A stretch of DNA of 64,000 bases from Lantana camara (GCA_037501455.1 CM074865.1:51168501-51232500); one strand, 5' to 3'. Counted from the stretch's first letter, positions 23,471-36,063 are shown. Translations and numbers: made by a program. The notes: a model not told the origin generated them from the letters alone.

Positions 23471-23977
23471 AAATAAATTCGTTACCATGCCAAACGAGAT
23501 CGAAAACAAGAAACAAGCATTTGGACATGTTCATAACACATAAATCTACAACATACTAAATTTCCACGAAATTTCGAATTCAACTCATATAGAAACGGCA
23601 CACAAACATGTCATACATGCGCATATAGTGCAAGAATTCAATTAAATTCAAATAATTCAAATATTAAAAAAAAAAACAAAAAACAATTAAACATAATAAA
23701 ATAAAATAAAGTAATAATTAAACACTCATATGCAATGCATTCACAAATTCAATTAGAATTCCGAATTCAATAACAAAAATTCAATTTCACTTTTAAATAA
23801 AATCAAAGTCAACGAATTAAATACGAATTTAATATTGATAAAATTAAAGATATAATTATTTAACGTTTAAAATTTAATTATAAAATTAAATATATAAATC
23901 ACTTGTAAACAATTAATTTGCGCAATTTGGTAAACACATACGTCATACCTGTACGACTGAAATGTCGGGGCGTTACA
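23471..23977 (-). mobile_element. 3' LTR of element N (antisense, partial)
   Basis: It ends at 23977 in GGGGCGTTACA, so in sense it starts TGTAACGCCCCGAC. About 0.5 kb of AT-rich LTR remains before TRIM LTR E cuts it. To its right, in antisense, is a purine tract (ATCTCTTCCCCT, 23978-23989), so this is a 3' LTR. Confidence 0.75.
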
Positions 23978-24805
23978 ATCTCTTCCCCTAAAAAGAATCC
24001 GTCCTCGGATTCACTGTTCGCCTAGAAACAAACAATGAGAGAACCTCATCTCTCGAACAACAAAGCAAGAGAGTCTCCAATACTCCCGAGCCCGAAAACA
24101 CAAAACACAACCACACCACAAAACCACACAAATAGGAAGTAGCAAACCATCCAACACTACAGTCACTCAAGGAGCGAGTAACACATATTAGATAGGTCAA
24201 TTATCAACCATATAAAACATTTAATACAGTCAGTGAGCAAGGCATATATCATAAAAAATTATTTGAATTAAAAATTGCATGGATGCATATACCATGCATG
24301 TTTGATATACCGTTCACCGTGGTAAGGAGATTTGGAGTTGATAGCTTCATTGCCCAATGCATGGTCTGACTCAAAAGTTGGTTCGGTTCTTAATTTATCT
24401 TTAATGTCTTTAAAGTATGTTTGGTTGAGAAGGAGAAAGACCTTTTGTTGAGTCCATTCTCGATCTCTATTGTAACCCTTACCCCCAACTATCTTCTTTG
24501 GTTCTTGGTTGTGCGTTTAACTTCCACTGGCACCATCACAAAACATGATAATCTGATCCAACTTCCTTTTTCCCGAAATTGTCGTAGAAGTCCAGCAAAA
24601 GCTCCCTCATAATTCCATTTTCTTCAAAAATCCGAATCCCATACTATAAATACCCCTTAGCAATCTTCAACCCAAGTTACCCAATCCTATCGTTTCAATT
24701 CCCAAGCGTTCCTTCAATCCATATCCTCATCTCTCGAAGTACCTATCTCTTCGATATTATTCTCGAAGCTTCATCCACAATGGTTTTGAATTGCTTCAAG
24801 TGCTA
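23978..24805 (-). mobile_element. Element N internal region (antisense), piece 1
   Basis: It starts with the purine tract and a palindromic word at 24037-24054 like that in element A. The rest is decayed; I could not recognise a protein domain on either strand. It ends at TGCTA (24801-24805), the left TSD of solo LTR O. Confidence 0.6.
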
Positions 24806-27367
24806 TGTAGCACCCCGTACACGTGGAGGTGCCACACCCCCGCACTATAGATCAATTCACATACGAAATGGTCAATCCGTACATGAACCAACCTATAGCG
24901 AACGGGCGACAATGCAATACTCGACAAGCTAGATGGGATAACTAAAACGTGCAATAGAATAAAGCGGAAGCATAATGTAAACACTATCACTTATTTTCAT
25001 TTATCATTCATGTCTTTTCTCGTTTCCAAACAAATATATTCTAACTTATCATATCAATACATTATCATCTCCAGTTTAACAATAACAATAACTACAATTC
25101 CATAATAAATACATACACGAACCACGGATGACATGACTACATGAACTGGACTCGACTCGACTCAACTCCCGCCTAGCACGCACCTGCAGTAACCTGAAAG
25201 GTGGAGGTGTCAGTCTGTGAAGACCGAGTGAGGGGTTTAAATACATATTAGCGCAGATAACATGCAAGTCTTATTCTCGGGTAAAGGTTTATGAAAGATA
25301 ATTATACAAGTTCAATAATAATATAACTTCACCCGAGAGTACAACTATCAATATTAAATACTTTGTTCCTTTCATGCAACCAATAAACATGCTTACTTGC
25401 TTGTTAATCATTAGGTGATCACGCAATTCAATCATCGTGCAATCATGCGGTAGTGTAATCATATAACATGTTCATGGAATGGAGTTCATGCACTCACTAC
25501 ATGGCTTGCTTGTAACATGATAGGGTTGTTTCTCATGTGGTTGGACGGACAACCACCGGCTCTAAGACCGGTCCAGCGCCCTCCCTAAGGAGAACCTGGC
25601 CAAGAGAACACACGAACACGATAGGGTATTGTTCTTCCTGTGATTGGACGGACAATCACCGGCCCGAGAACCGGTCCAGCGCCCTCACTAGGGAGGACCT
25701 GGCCAGGAGAACACATGGCTTGCTTTCATGACATGAAATGCTTGATTCATGCACACTAACATAACCTACTACTTGATTCATGAACAATAACATGCTTCGA
25801 ATAATAAGAGCTTCCATGAAACTATAAATATAACTACCTTTGGCCAAAAACCCACGTAAAGGTTATACGGGTTCTATATAACTAGAAATTAAACCTCACC
25901 TGACAGGCGACACACGACTCGTGAATGCGTAAACGTGCTCATGATCCACAATCTCCGCCCTGGAGAATAACTGGACAAGAAACGGGACAATGTACGTGCA
26001 TGAGACTACAATTCAAACATATTATTCCATATAATGACGCACGGCGTGATCATACACGAGACAACGAGCAATAAACAATGTAGCATGATAACATGTTGTT
26101 TCGACATATAATCAATCATATAATAGCAATTTGGGGTCAAATAAGCCATCGAAACGAGGGGCTAAAAATGTAATTTTGTGCAGAAACTTTCTGCACTTCC
26201 AGTGGCTTGGGAACGGCCGTTCCGGGCTTTAGTACAAAATGGGAAGGGCCGTTCCCCAGTCCCGAAGCGGCTCCCCGAAGATGGGAACGGCCGTTCCGGC
26301 TTGCAAGCCAAAATGGGAACGGTCGTTCCCGTCCTCGCCGCCCTGCAACTATTCAAATTATGGGAACGGCCGTTCCCTGTTTACAAAGGGAACGGGAAGG
26401 GCCGTTCCCGTTTTACAGAAGATGCAGCAGAACAGGGGAGAAAACAGGGGAGCACGAAAACACCACAAATCTCCACATCACTCACATAATTCAGTTCCAA
26501 CCATTATAATTCATGAAAGTAATTAAGTACACATGCTTAAAGTGCAATCAAACCTAATAAAAACACTTGTTTCATGCTTGATCATCCCAAATCATCAACT
26601 TTAACTCATATATGAATTCACCACATGATCCTATATTTCTCAAGATTTCATGCATCAATTCAATTCTAAAGCTTAGAATCATGCTCCCAGTATCATATAC
26701 ACAAGCTATTATATGGAAATCATAACCCTAGCTTCATGCATAATTATCAAGAAATCATATACATGCTCATATGTACCTGGAGATGAAAATAAATGGGAGA
26801 AGATGATGAAACTAAATGATTGAGCTCCTAAGCATGCAATTTCCTTGGAAACTTGGATGAAATCAATGAAATCCCTCTCCCTTTTCTTGGGGTTTTGGTT
26901 CGGTAGACAAAGGAGCAAAATAGATGATTGGCATGAAAATGAAGATGATGGTTGTAGAAGAGATGCATATATCGATACACTTGGGGAAATATGTGGTATT
27001 TATGATGCAATCCTCCAACTCCATGAATCATGCAATTAAGTGTATCAAGTTTGGGAAAAGATCAATTGGGTCCAAAAGGTTTTCATGCAATTGGGTCCTT
27101 AAAGAAAAGGAAATGAGCAATTAAGGACAATCATGCAATTAATACAAATTTGGACAATTAATTCATGTAACAATAAATTCCATTCACACAAGAATTCTCG
27201 AAATAAATGAATTTTCATATAATTTCCACGTATACATGTTGAATCACAATTTATAAAATTAATATAACACTTATAAATTGAATAAATAAAATAATAAAAT
27301 AAGATCCTAACGCTCGAAACTCACACGTGTCGAGCGTACCTGACTGTCTGAAATTCGGGGTGTTACA
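24806..27367 (-). mobile_element. Solo LTR O (antisense), TSD TGCTA
   Basis: It begins TGTAGCACCCCGTACACG and ends TTCGGGGTGTTACA, 2562 bp, flanked by perfect TGCTA copies (24801-24805 and 27368-27372) with no internal region. Antisense acceptor CT is at 25194-25195 and antisense donor AC at 26775-26776. A two-copy tandem duplication of about 103 bp (25517-25722) carries GGACGGACAA and ACCGGTCCAGCGCCCTC words. The palindrome cluster is at 26179-26409. Confidence 0.93.
26179..26409. repeat. Palindrome cluster in LTR O (GGGAACGGCCGTTCCC)
   Basis: Six copies of GGGAACGGCCGTTCCC or one- to two-base variants lie at 26209-26223, 26241-26256, 26283-26297, 26315-26330, 26362-26377 and 26394-26409. 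The copy at 26362 is a perfect 16-bp palindrome. Beside them, TGCAGAAACTTTCTGCA (26179-26195) is a 17-base inverted repeat also found in LTR G. Spacing is irregular (32 to 47 bp) and the spacers are unrelated, so this is not a simple tandem repeat. Confidence 0.93.
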
Positions 27368-27737
27368 TGCTAGGTCTCTCATTTCATCCCTTACTACTTT
27401 CGTAGAATTCTAGTTACTTGTTTAATTCTTACCCTTCACCGTTCCTTCAAAAAGTGACCTATTCAAGGACAACCGTGATTTCAATTTACTTCCCAATCGA
27501 GCTATCCCCCTTAAAGGTTCTATCCTCAATTCCTTAATCTTAGCTTCCCCTACATTCACTCTGAAATAACCAACTTTCTGTAATCATCCTCCAGCTCTAT
27601 TCTTCGAGCTTTAGTATTTTCTCTTTTAGTCTTTAAGCGCATATTCAGTTCCGGCCCAATCAATTCTATAATTGAAGATAAATCCTCGTTGATAACTCTT
27701 AATGTTTGATCTAATTTCTGTAATAGTCGCTTGTGAC
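27368..27737 (-). mobile_element. Element N internal region (antisense), piece 2
   Basis: This continues N after the right TSD of solo LTR O. It is likely decayed coding sequence, but neither strand shows a recognisable pol motif. Confidence 0.5.
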
Positions 27738-28386
27738 TGTAACCAAAGCTGGGGCATTAAGATAATGGGATATTGCTTTGGCCGGTTCTATTATAAAGAG
27801 GAGAACTAAACCTTCCTTATAAGGGGGTGGATACCTCTTCCCTGTAGAGGCCTTTTCCTGGGTGGGCGCCTTTGGCTTAAATTCCAACGGGAAGAACAAA
27901 ACCGTGAGGCTACACCGACTTATGGATAGAAAAGCGGACAATATCTACAGGCGGGTTTTCGGGCTATTACAAATGGTATCAGAGCCGATCGTCAGCCGCA
28001 AGAGCTAAGTGCTATAAAAGGCAAAGTGCTACGTACATGGGAGCCACCTCTTGAGCCTGCGGGGCAAAGTGCTACATGTGTGGGAGCCATCTCTTGAGCC
28101 CGTAGAAGCCACATCTAGAGTCCTAACGCAGACGAGTCTGTCATGGGCTATGCGTCATGCCACGATGAGGATGTTGCGATTCTGAAGGAGGGGTGATTGT
28201 GACACCCCTGTCCCACATCGAGAAAATATGAGAATTAAGTTCAGTATATACGTTAAAGAGTTCAAGTATAACCAAAGGATATCCCTTTTGGGTAGTGGTT
28301 TAGGCCTAATTTCAGGTTATACTCGGTGGGCTTGAAGACTTGCGCTCGCGTCCAACGGGCCCGTGGACCGAAGGTGTGATATTGTA
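27738..28386 (+). mobile_element. TRIM-like element with mismatched LTRs (E and Q)
   Basis: LTR E spans 27738-27971 (234 bp, TATA-like CTTATAAGG at about 27817-27825, ends GGGCTATTACA). The primer site AATGGTATCAGAGCC follows at once. A 0.2-kb non-coding interior has two GTGCTAC...GGGAGCCA.CTCTTGAGCC repeats (about 28028-28100). A purine tract GAAGGAGGGG comes before a second LTR, Q (28198-28386, TGTGACACCCCTGTCCCACATCG). E and Q are not alike in sequence. There is no coding capacity, which fits a TRIM. Confidence 0.7.
27974..27985 (+). other. Primer-binding site of the TRIM-like element
   Basis: TGGTATCAGAGC begins three bases after LTR E, a perfect match to the plant initiator Met tRNA site. 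Confidence 0.9.
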
Positions 28387-31074
28387 AGCTCGTTTGACCC
28401 TTCAAATTTTGCCCGAAACCTGAACCTCGCGCAGATTTGCCACCTTTTACCATTTTCTCCATAACTAATTCATTTTTTAACCAAATGACTTGATTGTTGA
28501 GCCTAATTAACCCTAGTTAATCTCTATTTCTTCCTACGTAGCCCTCATTTTCGAACTCAGTAAAAGAAACTTCACACGCTACTATTCATCTTCTCCGATT
28601 TTGAGCTCGATTCTTCGTCATTTCTTCTCCGTTTCAAGAGGTAAGCACGGATTCTTGTTCCTCATTCTATTGTGCTTCTTTTAAGCTATCATTTGCATAT
28701 TTTCTTTGAGATTTAAGCATGCTATGGTGATGATGATGAATAGTTGCGTTATGCTTTAATTTTGAATTCATGGCTATAGATTCAGTTTTTATGAATTTTG
28801 ATGCATGGTTCTTTTTATTGAGCTTCCATATTTGAACACTTGCTTTCTTTTCTTGGAGCATGATTGTATTAATTTTTCCACCATTTTATGGCGTTAAATG
28901 TGACTGAATTTTTGGGGAGATTGAAGCTTGATCTTGAACTCTTTTCCTTGTCCTTGATTTCGTGGAGTTTTACTGCTGCTTTGTGCCTTATTTTCTGCTA
29001 CTTTGCTACTGCTTTATTGTTGTGTTCCTTGCCCTAGTGTGTGTTATTGTTGTTGTGGAAATGGTGAGGGAAAAAGAAGGGCTGATCTGCTGCAATTTTC
29101 GTGGCTGCTACGTTGAGTCGTAGTCGCGACCATGCCAAGAGCAATCTTGATCGCGGCCGCGGCCTTATTTTTGCAAGGTTTCGACTTGGGGGCGAAAACT
29201 TTCGCCTTGTTTTGAGTTGTTGCATGGCTGTGCGTATTTGCTTTCCTTTGGTAGTTCCATACACAAGTTTTTGTTGAGTTTCAAATGTAAACATTCATAT
29301 ATATACACATTACAAGATATTTCATGTGTATTTATTATTAAATTAAGTAATATGAATTTTATGTGTTTTAATTTGAACATTTTAAATGATTTGATCTCTA
29401 GAATTTGAACTTACATGTATGACTTTCGTGCTTCGCTTTGTTGCTTCCTTTACCTCTTACTTGTTCGTTTTTGAGTTATAAGCAATGTAAACATGTTATA
29501 TTATATGTTAAATGTCTTGAATTAATTTTATGGATTTATTTCATACGAGTTTTACGTGATATGAATTTAAACGCTTTAAGTGGTACCTTGTTACGTTTCA
29601 TATGCATCATTTGCATTCATAGGCATTTTCCGAGTGTCTAATTGGTTCACTTTGAGTCTAAGTATGTCTTTTGTTGTTTGTTTTGTTCAGAGGTTCGCCC
29701 CGTTGGTGATGAGGTGGTTCTTTAGGCGCCCGTTTGCCCCGTTTTGTTCGGTTTGTTCGTTAAGGGGAGGTTTCTTTCCTTTAGTTATTATGACCTATAA
29801 CCATACATGAATTTTGAAGCCCACATGCGACTTACGTATATTTATATATATGTATGTAAATACGTGTTCGATATGTATTTTGTGGGAATTGGCCCATTTG
29901 CTATGAAACGTTTGAAAAACGCTTTTATGTATATGTAAGTAATATTTTCGTTCATTTGTTTTGAAAAAGGGTTGGTGTGTGTTTTGAAAATAGCTAGTTA
30001 TGACTTTGAAAGAGAAGTCTGAAGTTTGAAAATTATGAATTATGAATTTCGAACAATTTGACTGGGCCCTAGATATTTGTGCAAAGGAACCCCGAGACGA
30101 TGTCGGGCCGTCGGGTCACTCCCGAGTACGGTCTCAAACTTATAGGATCAACCGGGAACCCACTAGGAGGTTTGGTAGGGGATGGAATCCTTGGGCGTGA
30201 GTGTCATGAAACTTACGACCCTGACATGAGAATGATGGCTAGGGTAGGATCCACCCTTCCATCATCCGGAGATGAGGTATGTGTGATTAAATTATGTTTT
30301 AGTTTGAATTTTGATTCCGATTTTGAATATGAACGGAATTAGGTGGTTTGAAACTCGTACTCGCCGAGTTGTGTGATTTAGATTCTGAAAATGGTTTGTG
30401 AAACGGGAGTGGAATCCTAATTTCTAAAATTTGGTGATTTTGGCCTTCGGCCTTAATGCTTTTTTATATATAATATCACGTGTTAAAATGTTTTAGATTA
30501 CAAAAACCACGCTCCGGTTCATGAACTTTTATGATTTTGAATATGCTCTGCTTTTTGTATATGTATGTGTGAGTATGTTAGCACCCTCACCAGTCTTTAG
30601 GATTGACCCCTCCTCGTTGTCTTCTTTTTCCCCTTTCGTTTCTTCGAGTTTGCAGGTGCAGGGTTGGTTCGAGCTAGGTGGCTTTCGTTTGAGTTATTTG
30701 AGTCTTAGTTCGAGTCTGTTGCATACCGCGTCTTTACTTTCTGCTTGGGTACTACGTATAAAGTATGAATATGTATATGATTTCGAACTTATGAATTTGT
30801 AAAATTTATTTGGCCCGGGATTGGCATGTTTGTATATCATGTATTTATTGGAGTTAGTTTGATTTTATATAGGTATGTTTGATGATGCTGTTGCTTCCGC
30901 ATTTGTTATGATTTTGTTCCGGACTCTGAATTAGGGTCTAGACCACCTAGCTTAGGTGTGATTTTGTTTGTCACCCATTCGCCGTAGCTTGATGCGTGGG
31001 CGGAGTCTTTATTTCGTTACACCTGCCGAGTTATTGTGCGGGGGATGTAGTGCTCTACGCTCCGGGGTGCTACA
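28387..31074 (+). mobile_element. 3' LTR of D, piece 2
   Basis: It resumes at AGCTCGTTTGACCC, matching the 5' LTR from about 9381. It keeps the donor-like GAG|GTAAGC at 28641-28642 that the 5' copy has lost, the palindromes GTCGCGAC (29127-29134) and GGCCGCGGCC (about 29155-29164), the mid block (30060-30280), the acceptor-like TTTGCAG|G at 30654-30655, and ends GGGGTGCTACA. ACCCC follows as the TSD. Confidence 0.9.
29127..29165. repeat. Palindrome cluster in LTR D (GTCGCGAC, CGCGGCCGCG)
   Basis: GTCGCGAC at 29127-29134, and overlapping palindromes CGCGGCCGCG and GGCCGCGGCC at about 29151-29164, in otherwise AT-rich DNA. The 5' LTR keeps a mutated copy at about 9632-9682 (GGCCGCGACC ... GGCCGCGGCC). 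Confidence 0.75.
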
Positions 31075-32272
31075 ACCCCCGTATCTCATTTTTGCCTTGG
31101 TGACTGTCATGGCCGTGTCTCAAGGGCATGGAGTGTCTGTACTGAGAAATGGCCATGTCGTCTTTTGTGCTTCGGGGGCGACACCCCCATGTCACCCTTA
31201 TATTGTGTGTATGTTATTTTCTCGTTTCGCTTTCGGTTTTGTTTAATTTCACCCACCCTGAATGTGATCCCAACATATTAACAACATATAATATGATGTG
31301 TTATGATGCTTATTTTATTTTATGGAATTTATTTCGATTCATAAAACATGAGATATCATCATACGTGTATTATTGCCTCCATATGCCATTTCATTGCATT
31401 CTTATGCATACATTCGCATCGCCATGCATCTAATCGGTACACTACGGAGTCTAATTCTTGGGTTTTGTGCTTGGTTATCTCAGAGGAGGTTCCCATTGAC
31501 GTTGTTGAGCCCGAGACTTAGGTTACGGAGGTCGGCATGCACGTATCTTTTGTCCATGGTGTATAAGGTGAGGTTTAGGAATTCTTCTAGTTAAATTACC
31601 TAAAACCCTGATGTGCTCGTTTTTCTAAGCCCGCATGTGACTATATATTATATATATACTTAAATATGTGTTGAATACGATATATTATGATCTTATGAAC
31701 ACCTTTGGATTTTGAAATTAGGTATACGGGGCATATGTAAGCTTGATTTTGAAAACCTTATGATATGTTGTGGTATGTAAGCTATGTTATGATATGCTAG
31801 CGAGTTAAACCATGAAAGATTAGTATATGTATGAAATGTCCCGTATGTTTGGGCCCGGATCTATGAGCTAGGACACCCGGGAGGGCATCGGGCCATCGAG
31901 ATTATCACTCCTTAGCATAGTTCCATCCGAAGTGTTACGCGCGACCCCTAGGAGTTGGGAAGGTGTTCTCTTCGACGCTCACTGTGTAAAAGCTGGGAAA
32001 GACTCGTACGGGGAGTACTACCCCTCGAGGTTATGTTATGTATGGATAGTTAGGGTTAACGTGGCCCTTCTATCACGGAGTTTGGGGATTGTATATTTGA
32101 TTTCGGTTTTTATGATTATGTATGAGAAGCAAGGTTAGAAGCACGTTTCTCACGCGAGCATTATAATTATGTTTGGAATTATGAAATGGGGAAAGGATTT
32201 ATGAAATGTTTTGATTTAATATACGTATATATGTATCATTTTTCTTTTAAAAACACTTTGGTATGCAAAACC
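31075..32272 (+). mobile_element. 5' LTR of B, piece 3
   Basis: It resumes B's LTR exactly where element D interrupted it (ACCCC TSD, then GTATCTC) and matches about 51168-52355 of the 3' LTR. It ends in AAACC, the left TSD of solo LTR F. Open frames here are by-products of non-coding LTR sequence. Confidence 0.9.
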
Positions 32273-35200
32273 TGTAACACCCCAAGCGGTGGGGCATCAC
32301 ACCCCCGCACTATGACCCGACACGTATATGAAATGGAGAGTCCGTACATGTACCATGTCACAGCGAACGGGTGACAAACGAAAAACGCACCCATTGGCTA
32401 GGCGGTATCTAACCCGATACAAGTGAAAGAATGAAAAACATGACAGCGGAAGCAATACAAAATGGCAACTTTCAAAAACTTTCAAACGTGAAACATATTG
32501 AGCAGTACAGAAATCAAATCATCTACACGGGTTCAACTAATCCAAGCACCTGTCCTAACCTGTCCCGAATAATCAAACAACAAAACGGGTTCAACTAATC
32601 CCAGCTCCTGTCCTAACCTGTCCCGAATAATCAAACATTCAAATCATAATTTAAAACCTGTACAAAACATATCTTATACAAAATTTACAGATTATAAATC
32701 AGAACAAAATACTTAACAATCTGAAACGTGCAGACACAGACTCAAAAGACACGACACACCGACGCCTAGCACGAACTCCAATGCAAACCCAAACCAAAAC
32801 CTGCATTCTAAAACATCAAAGGGGGAGGGGTCAGTCCAAAGACTGAGCGAGGGGTTAACGCACACACACTATACATATATATACAGAGCACAGCACGTTC
32901 AAAATCAAACTGTTCGTGAACCCGGGACTAGTTTTTGCACACCAAAACCTTTATCTCGTGATAATATGTATACGGGGTGACTTATCAAAACAGAACGAAC
33001 AAAGCTCAACTTATACACAATTCAAAGCATATGTACAAACCCAAGCAGACTTAGCACACGTACCGGAATATAACTTATTAGGTTAATAGCGAATCAAATT
33101 TTATCTTAATTTAAGAATCTACCCCCGTTTCACGAACTTATGACAGACGGACAGACAGAACACTCTTACTCACACCAAAGCAAAACTCAGAAAACAATCC
33201 CACCTTCACACTATTGGGGAAGAGAGGTGCCCCTCTCAACCCACCACAGAACGAAACATGTGAACTGGAGGATCCCGCCCGGTTCCTTCGACGGCCAGCC
33301 AAAATGCGCTCCGTCGGCATTGGAGAACTAAGTCTCCCGTTGGTGGAGAAGTGCACAGGGGTCGTAACCGGCGACCCCATGGTCGTCCTGGGTCTCCCTT
33401 ACCCACAACTCCGGGGCCCATCACACAGATAAACAGACATATATCGGGTACTCAACCCGCCACACACAGACAAACAGACATATCTCATGCATATTGTGCT
33501 TATCATATCACACGTACATATCACACACACTGACCTCGAAATCATAACAGAACTGAGACAAAGCATACATAGGCTCATACATAGCGTTTTGTACTTTTCA
33601 AATCAAATCATATGACAAAACCAGCAAAATATGTACTTCGTACATATCTACATATACATAAGGCTTATAAACCGCATGCATTCGAAAACGAGCACGTTGC
33701 AATAGGGTATAACTATATCCTAACCTCACCTGGTACCAAACACAGCCGAACACAATGCAGAGGTCCATCCCGGAACCTGCACGACTCACTTGTCACCACC
33801 CCGGGTGCACCTAAACCAACTGAACACACAAACACAACACAGGGCTCAGACTCAAACTCAGACAACCACACAGAGACGCACGGCAATGCTCAAGCACTTA
33901 TGAGATGCAATCACATAAGCAGGTTTTAAATTCATATATTACACATTTACAAAGCAATCAAATTAAATTCACATATACATTTCATAAAATTGCACATATT
34001 ACCAAGCCAAATAAATCACATAATAACATGCTACGAATTCATTTAAATCCACGGGGTCCTAAGCAACTTACAACTAAGTCACATAATCATTCAAGTCCTC
34101 ATATAATTTTCCGATGCATAACAAGTTCACAAATATTACATAATAGATTAAATTCCAATTTACGTGATTAAACCTTAATTTAAAGTTTCAATGTTAGACA
34201 TAATAATTTCTTTAACATATTCGTGATTAACATATTTATTTACGAAGTGACAAGTTAAAGTTTAATTAATTCAAATCACGTAAATTGACATATTACATTT
34301 CATACAAATTTGCACGTATTACAAAGCTAAACAAATCGTAATAGCATGCGTCGAATTTATATATAAATCTCACGAGGCTACATATCAAATTCCAATCAGC
34401 AAGGTTGAACTGATTAAATCAAACAAATTCATCTTGTTTCCAAAAATTACACAAACACCCCCTCTAATCTAATCAATTAGCATAAATTCAATAAATCGGG
34501 ATTCAATTTACAAATTACAAGTCCAAGCTTATCATATTTCATATCATACATGATTTCATACATAATGGAATTCATTTCGATCAACAATTCAAGTATATGA
34601 CAATTAATTTCCATTTAAACAATTAATTCAACTATGTCTCAAATACACAAATAAATTCGTAGAAAATAAACCGAGTATCCGATTGATGAACGGAAAGTGG
34701 TGTTGGACTCACCACGACGAAGCGGACAAGCTGTCCGAAGGTCGCCGGAGCGCCGCCACCGGAGCTGCCGGAACAATCACCCATGCAAGGATTCCTCGTG
34801 CCCATTCTAAATCCTCGATCAATTTCTGGAAATCCCAAGCCAATTGTCTCCAATTTAAAATCCAAGAACACGAAAACCCTAAAATCTTCAAACTTCAATT
34901 ACTTTCAAACCGGTGAACCAAAATGAGATCCGAAAGAGGCATCGGCTTACCCGTGACGAGCTTTACGAAAGCCCTAAGCTTTCTTGCCGGAAAAATCCCC
35001 GGAGGTGGCGCCGCCGCTGCACCGCCACTGTGCCGCCATGATCCGTCGCCAATTGACTGATTCAGGAGTCGTGTGATCAAAGGCCACTAGTTCTCGTCGT
35101 TCCGAACAACTTTCATGAAGGCCCGAGGCCAAAAGATGACCGGAAAAGGCCCCCGTTGGCCTCCGAAGTTTCTGCCACCACTCCCATCGCCGGAACCACC

Positions 35201-36063
35201 ACCTACGGCCAAAATTCGGTGAAAACGATGCTGGAAATGGACTCAGGGGGATGGAAAAGGGTAGGAAACACCAACCTTGGCCCGAAAAAGCCGCCGGAAG
35301 GCGGTAAAATCCGCCGCTATAGTGCCGTGCCAACGCCACCGCGAGCTTTGGCCGGCGTGTGCGGCCCAACCGCCGCCCCGATGGCGGAGCCGCCTACGTC
35401 AGAAGAAACCCCGGGAAGCCTTCTCCATGGGTCTGGGGCGCGTGTCGCCGGAAGATGGCCGGAAGCCGCCACGAAAGGGCGGCGAAGTGGCAGCTCCGCC
35501 ACCTCCTCCAGCCGCATCTGAAATTCCGCCGTATCTCCACCATCGCTCATCGGTTGGTCGAGTTCTTCATACGGTTGTGACCGCATCGTTGAGATAATCG
35601 AAATGGACTATTGGATCGTCGAATTCCATCGAGAAACGAGCGAGTTTGGGTTGTGTGTGAAATTACACCTCCGGTGTGTGTGTACAGTAAAAATCGCGGG
35701 AGAGAGGGAGAGAGCTGAAGTCTACTGCGTTATGGCACGTTAAACGAGGATCCGGGTGTTTTATCCTGGGTCCTCGCGCACAAAACAAACGGTAGAAGGG
35801 GCAAACGACGTGGGAATTAAACAAACACAGAGTCTACGGGCTCGTTGTGATGCCCCAAATGCGCAGAAGGGGTCAAAATTGACCAAATCTCATTCGAACG
35901 ATAAATGACCGAAAAAGCCCCTAAAATAAGAAAATTACAAAAAGGCCCTTAAACTCATAAAGAGTTCAAAATACGGCCGAGCAAAATAGAAAATCACATA
36001 ATTAAACACATAAAAAGGTTGAAATGAGGCGTACCTTATAAATCGAACGAACGGGATGTTACA
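32273..36063 (-). mobile_element. Solo LTR F (antisense), TSD AAACC
   Basis: It begins TGTAACACCCCAAGCGG and ends CGGGATGTTACA, 3791 bp, between perfect AAACC copies (32268-32272 and 36064-36068). It has a 58-bp tandem duplication (32528-32643), the antisense 3' hairpin (32828-32850), acceptor CT at 32801-32802 and donor AC at 34949-34950. A GC-rich stretch at 34690-35560 is unlike the rest. No internal region is present. Confidence 0.92.
34690..35560 (-). other. GC-rich, CCGG-dense block in LTR F
   Basis: About 870 bp packed with GCCGGA, GCCGCC and CCGG words inside an AT-rich LTR. It spans the predicted LTR donor (34949-34950). On the minus strand there is an open frame at 35317-35586 starting MRSQPYEELDQPMSDGGDT with acidic and Ala/Val-rich sequence, and others on both strands. 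I recognise no protein family. It could be captured host exon sequence or a GC-rich leader of the LTR transcript. Confidence 0.55.

Larger units (their letters stand above)
8899..31074 (+). mobile_element. Element D, complete Gypsy element with TSD ACCCC
   Basis: The 5' LTR (8899-11683), primer-binding site (11691-11702), a shrunken decayed gag-pol (11684-14409), purine tract (14396-14408) and 3' LTR (14410-14882 plus 28387-31074) are all present. Perfect TSD copies of ACCCC flank it at 8894-8898 and 31075-31079. The 3' LTR is split by 13.5 kb of later insertions. Only about 2.7 kb of internal sequence remains and every reading frame is broken, so D is an old element that probably depended on others before it decayed. 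Confidence 0.9.

Noticed and set aside
23644..23700. Poly(A) tail of a LINE or processed gene
   Set aside because: The A-rich run lies within the AT-rich LTR N and has no upstream coding sequence or target-site duplication that I can see.
27974..27985. Possible tRNA-derived sequences at TGGTATCAGAGC sites (also 11691, 60980)
   Set aside because: Only 12 bases match the tRNA 3' end and each lies directly after an LTR, so they are primer-binding sites, not tRNA genes.
33138..33432. Overlapping open frames on both strands in LTR F
   Set aside because: This is the conserved GC-rich mid block common to the long LTRs (GGGCCCCGGAG, GGGAGACCCAGGACGACC-type words); frames differ between LTR copies, so coding is unlikely.
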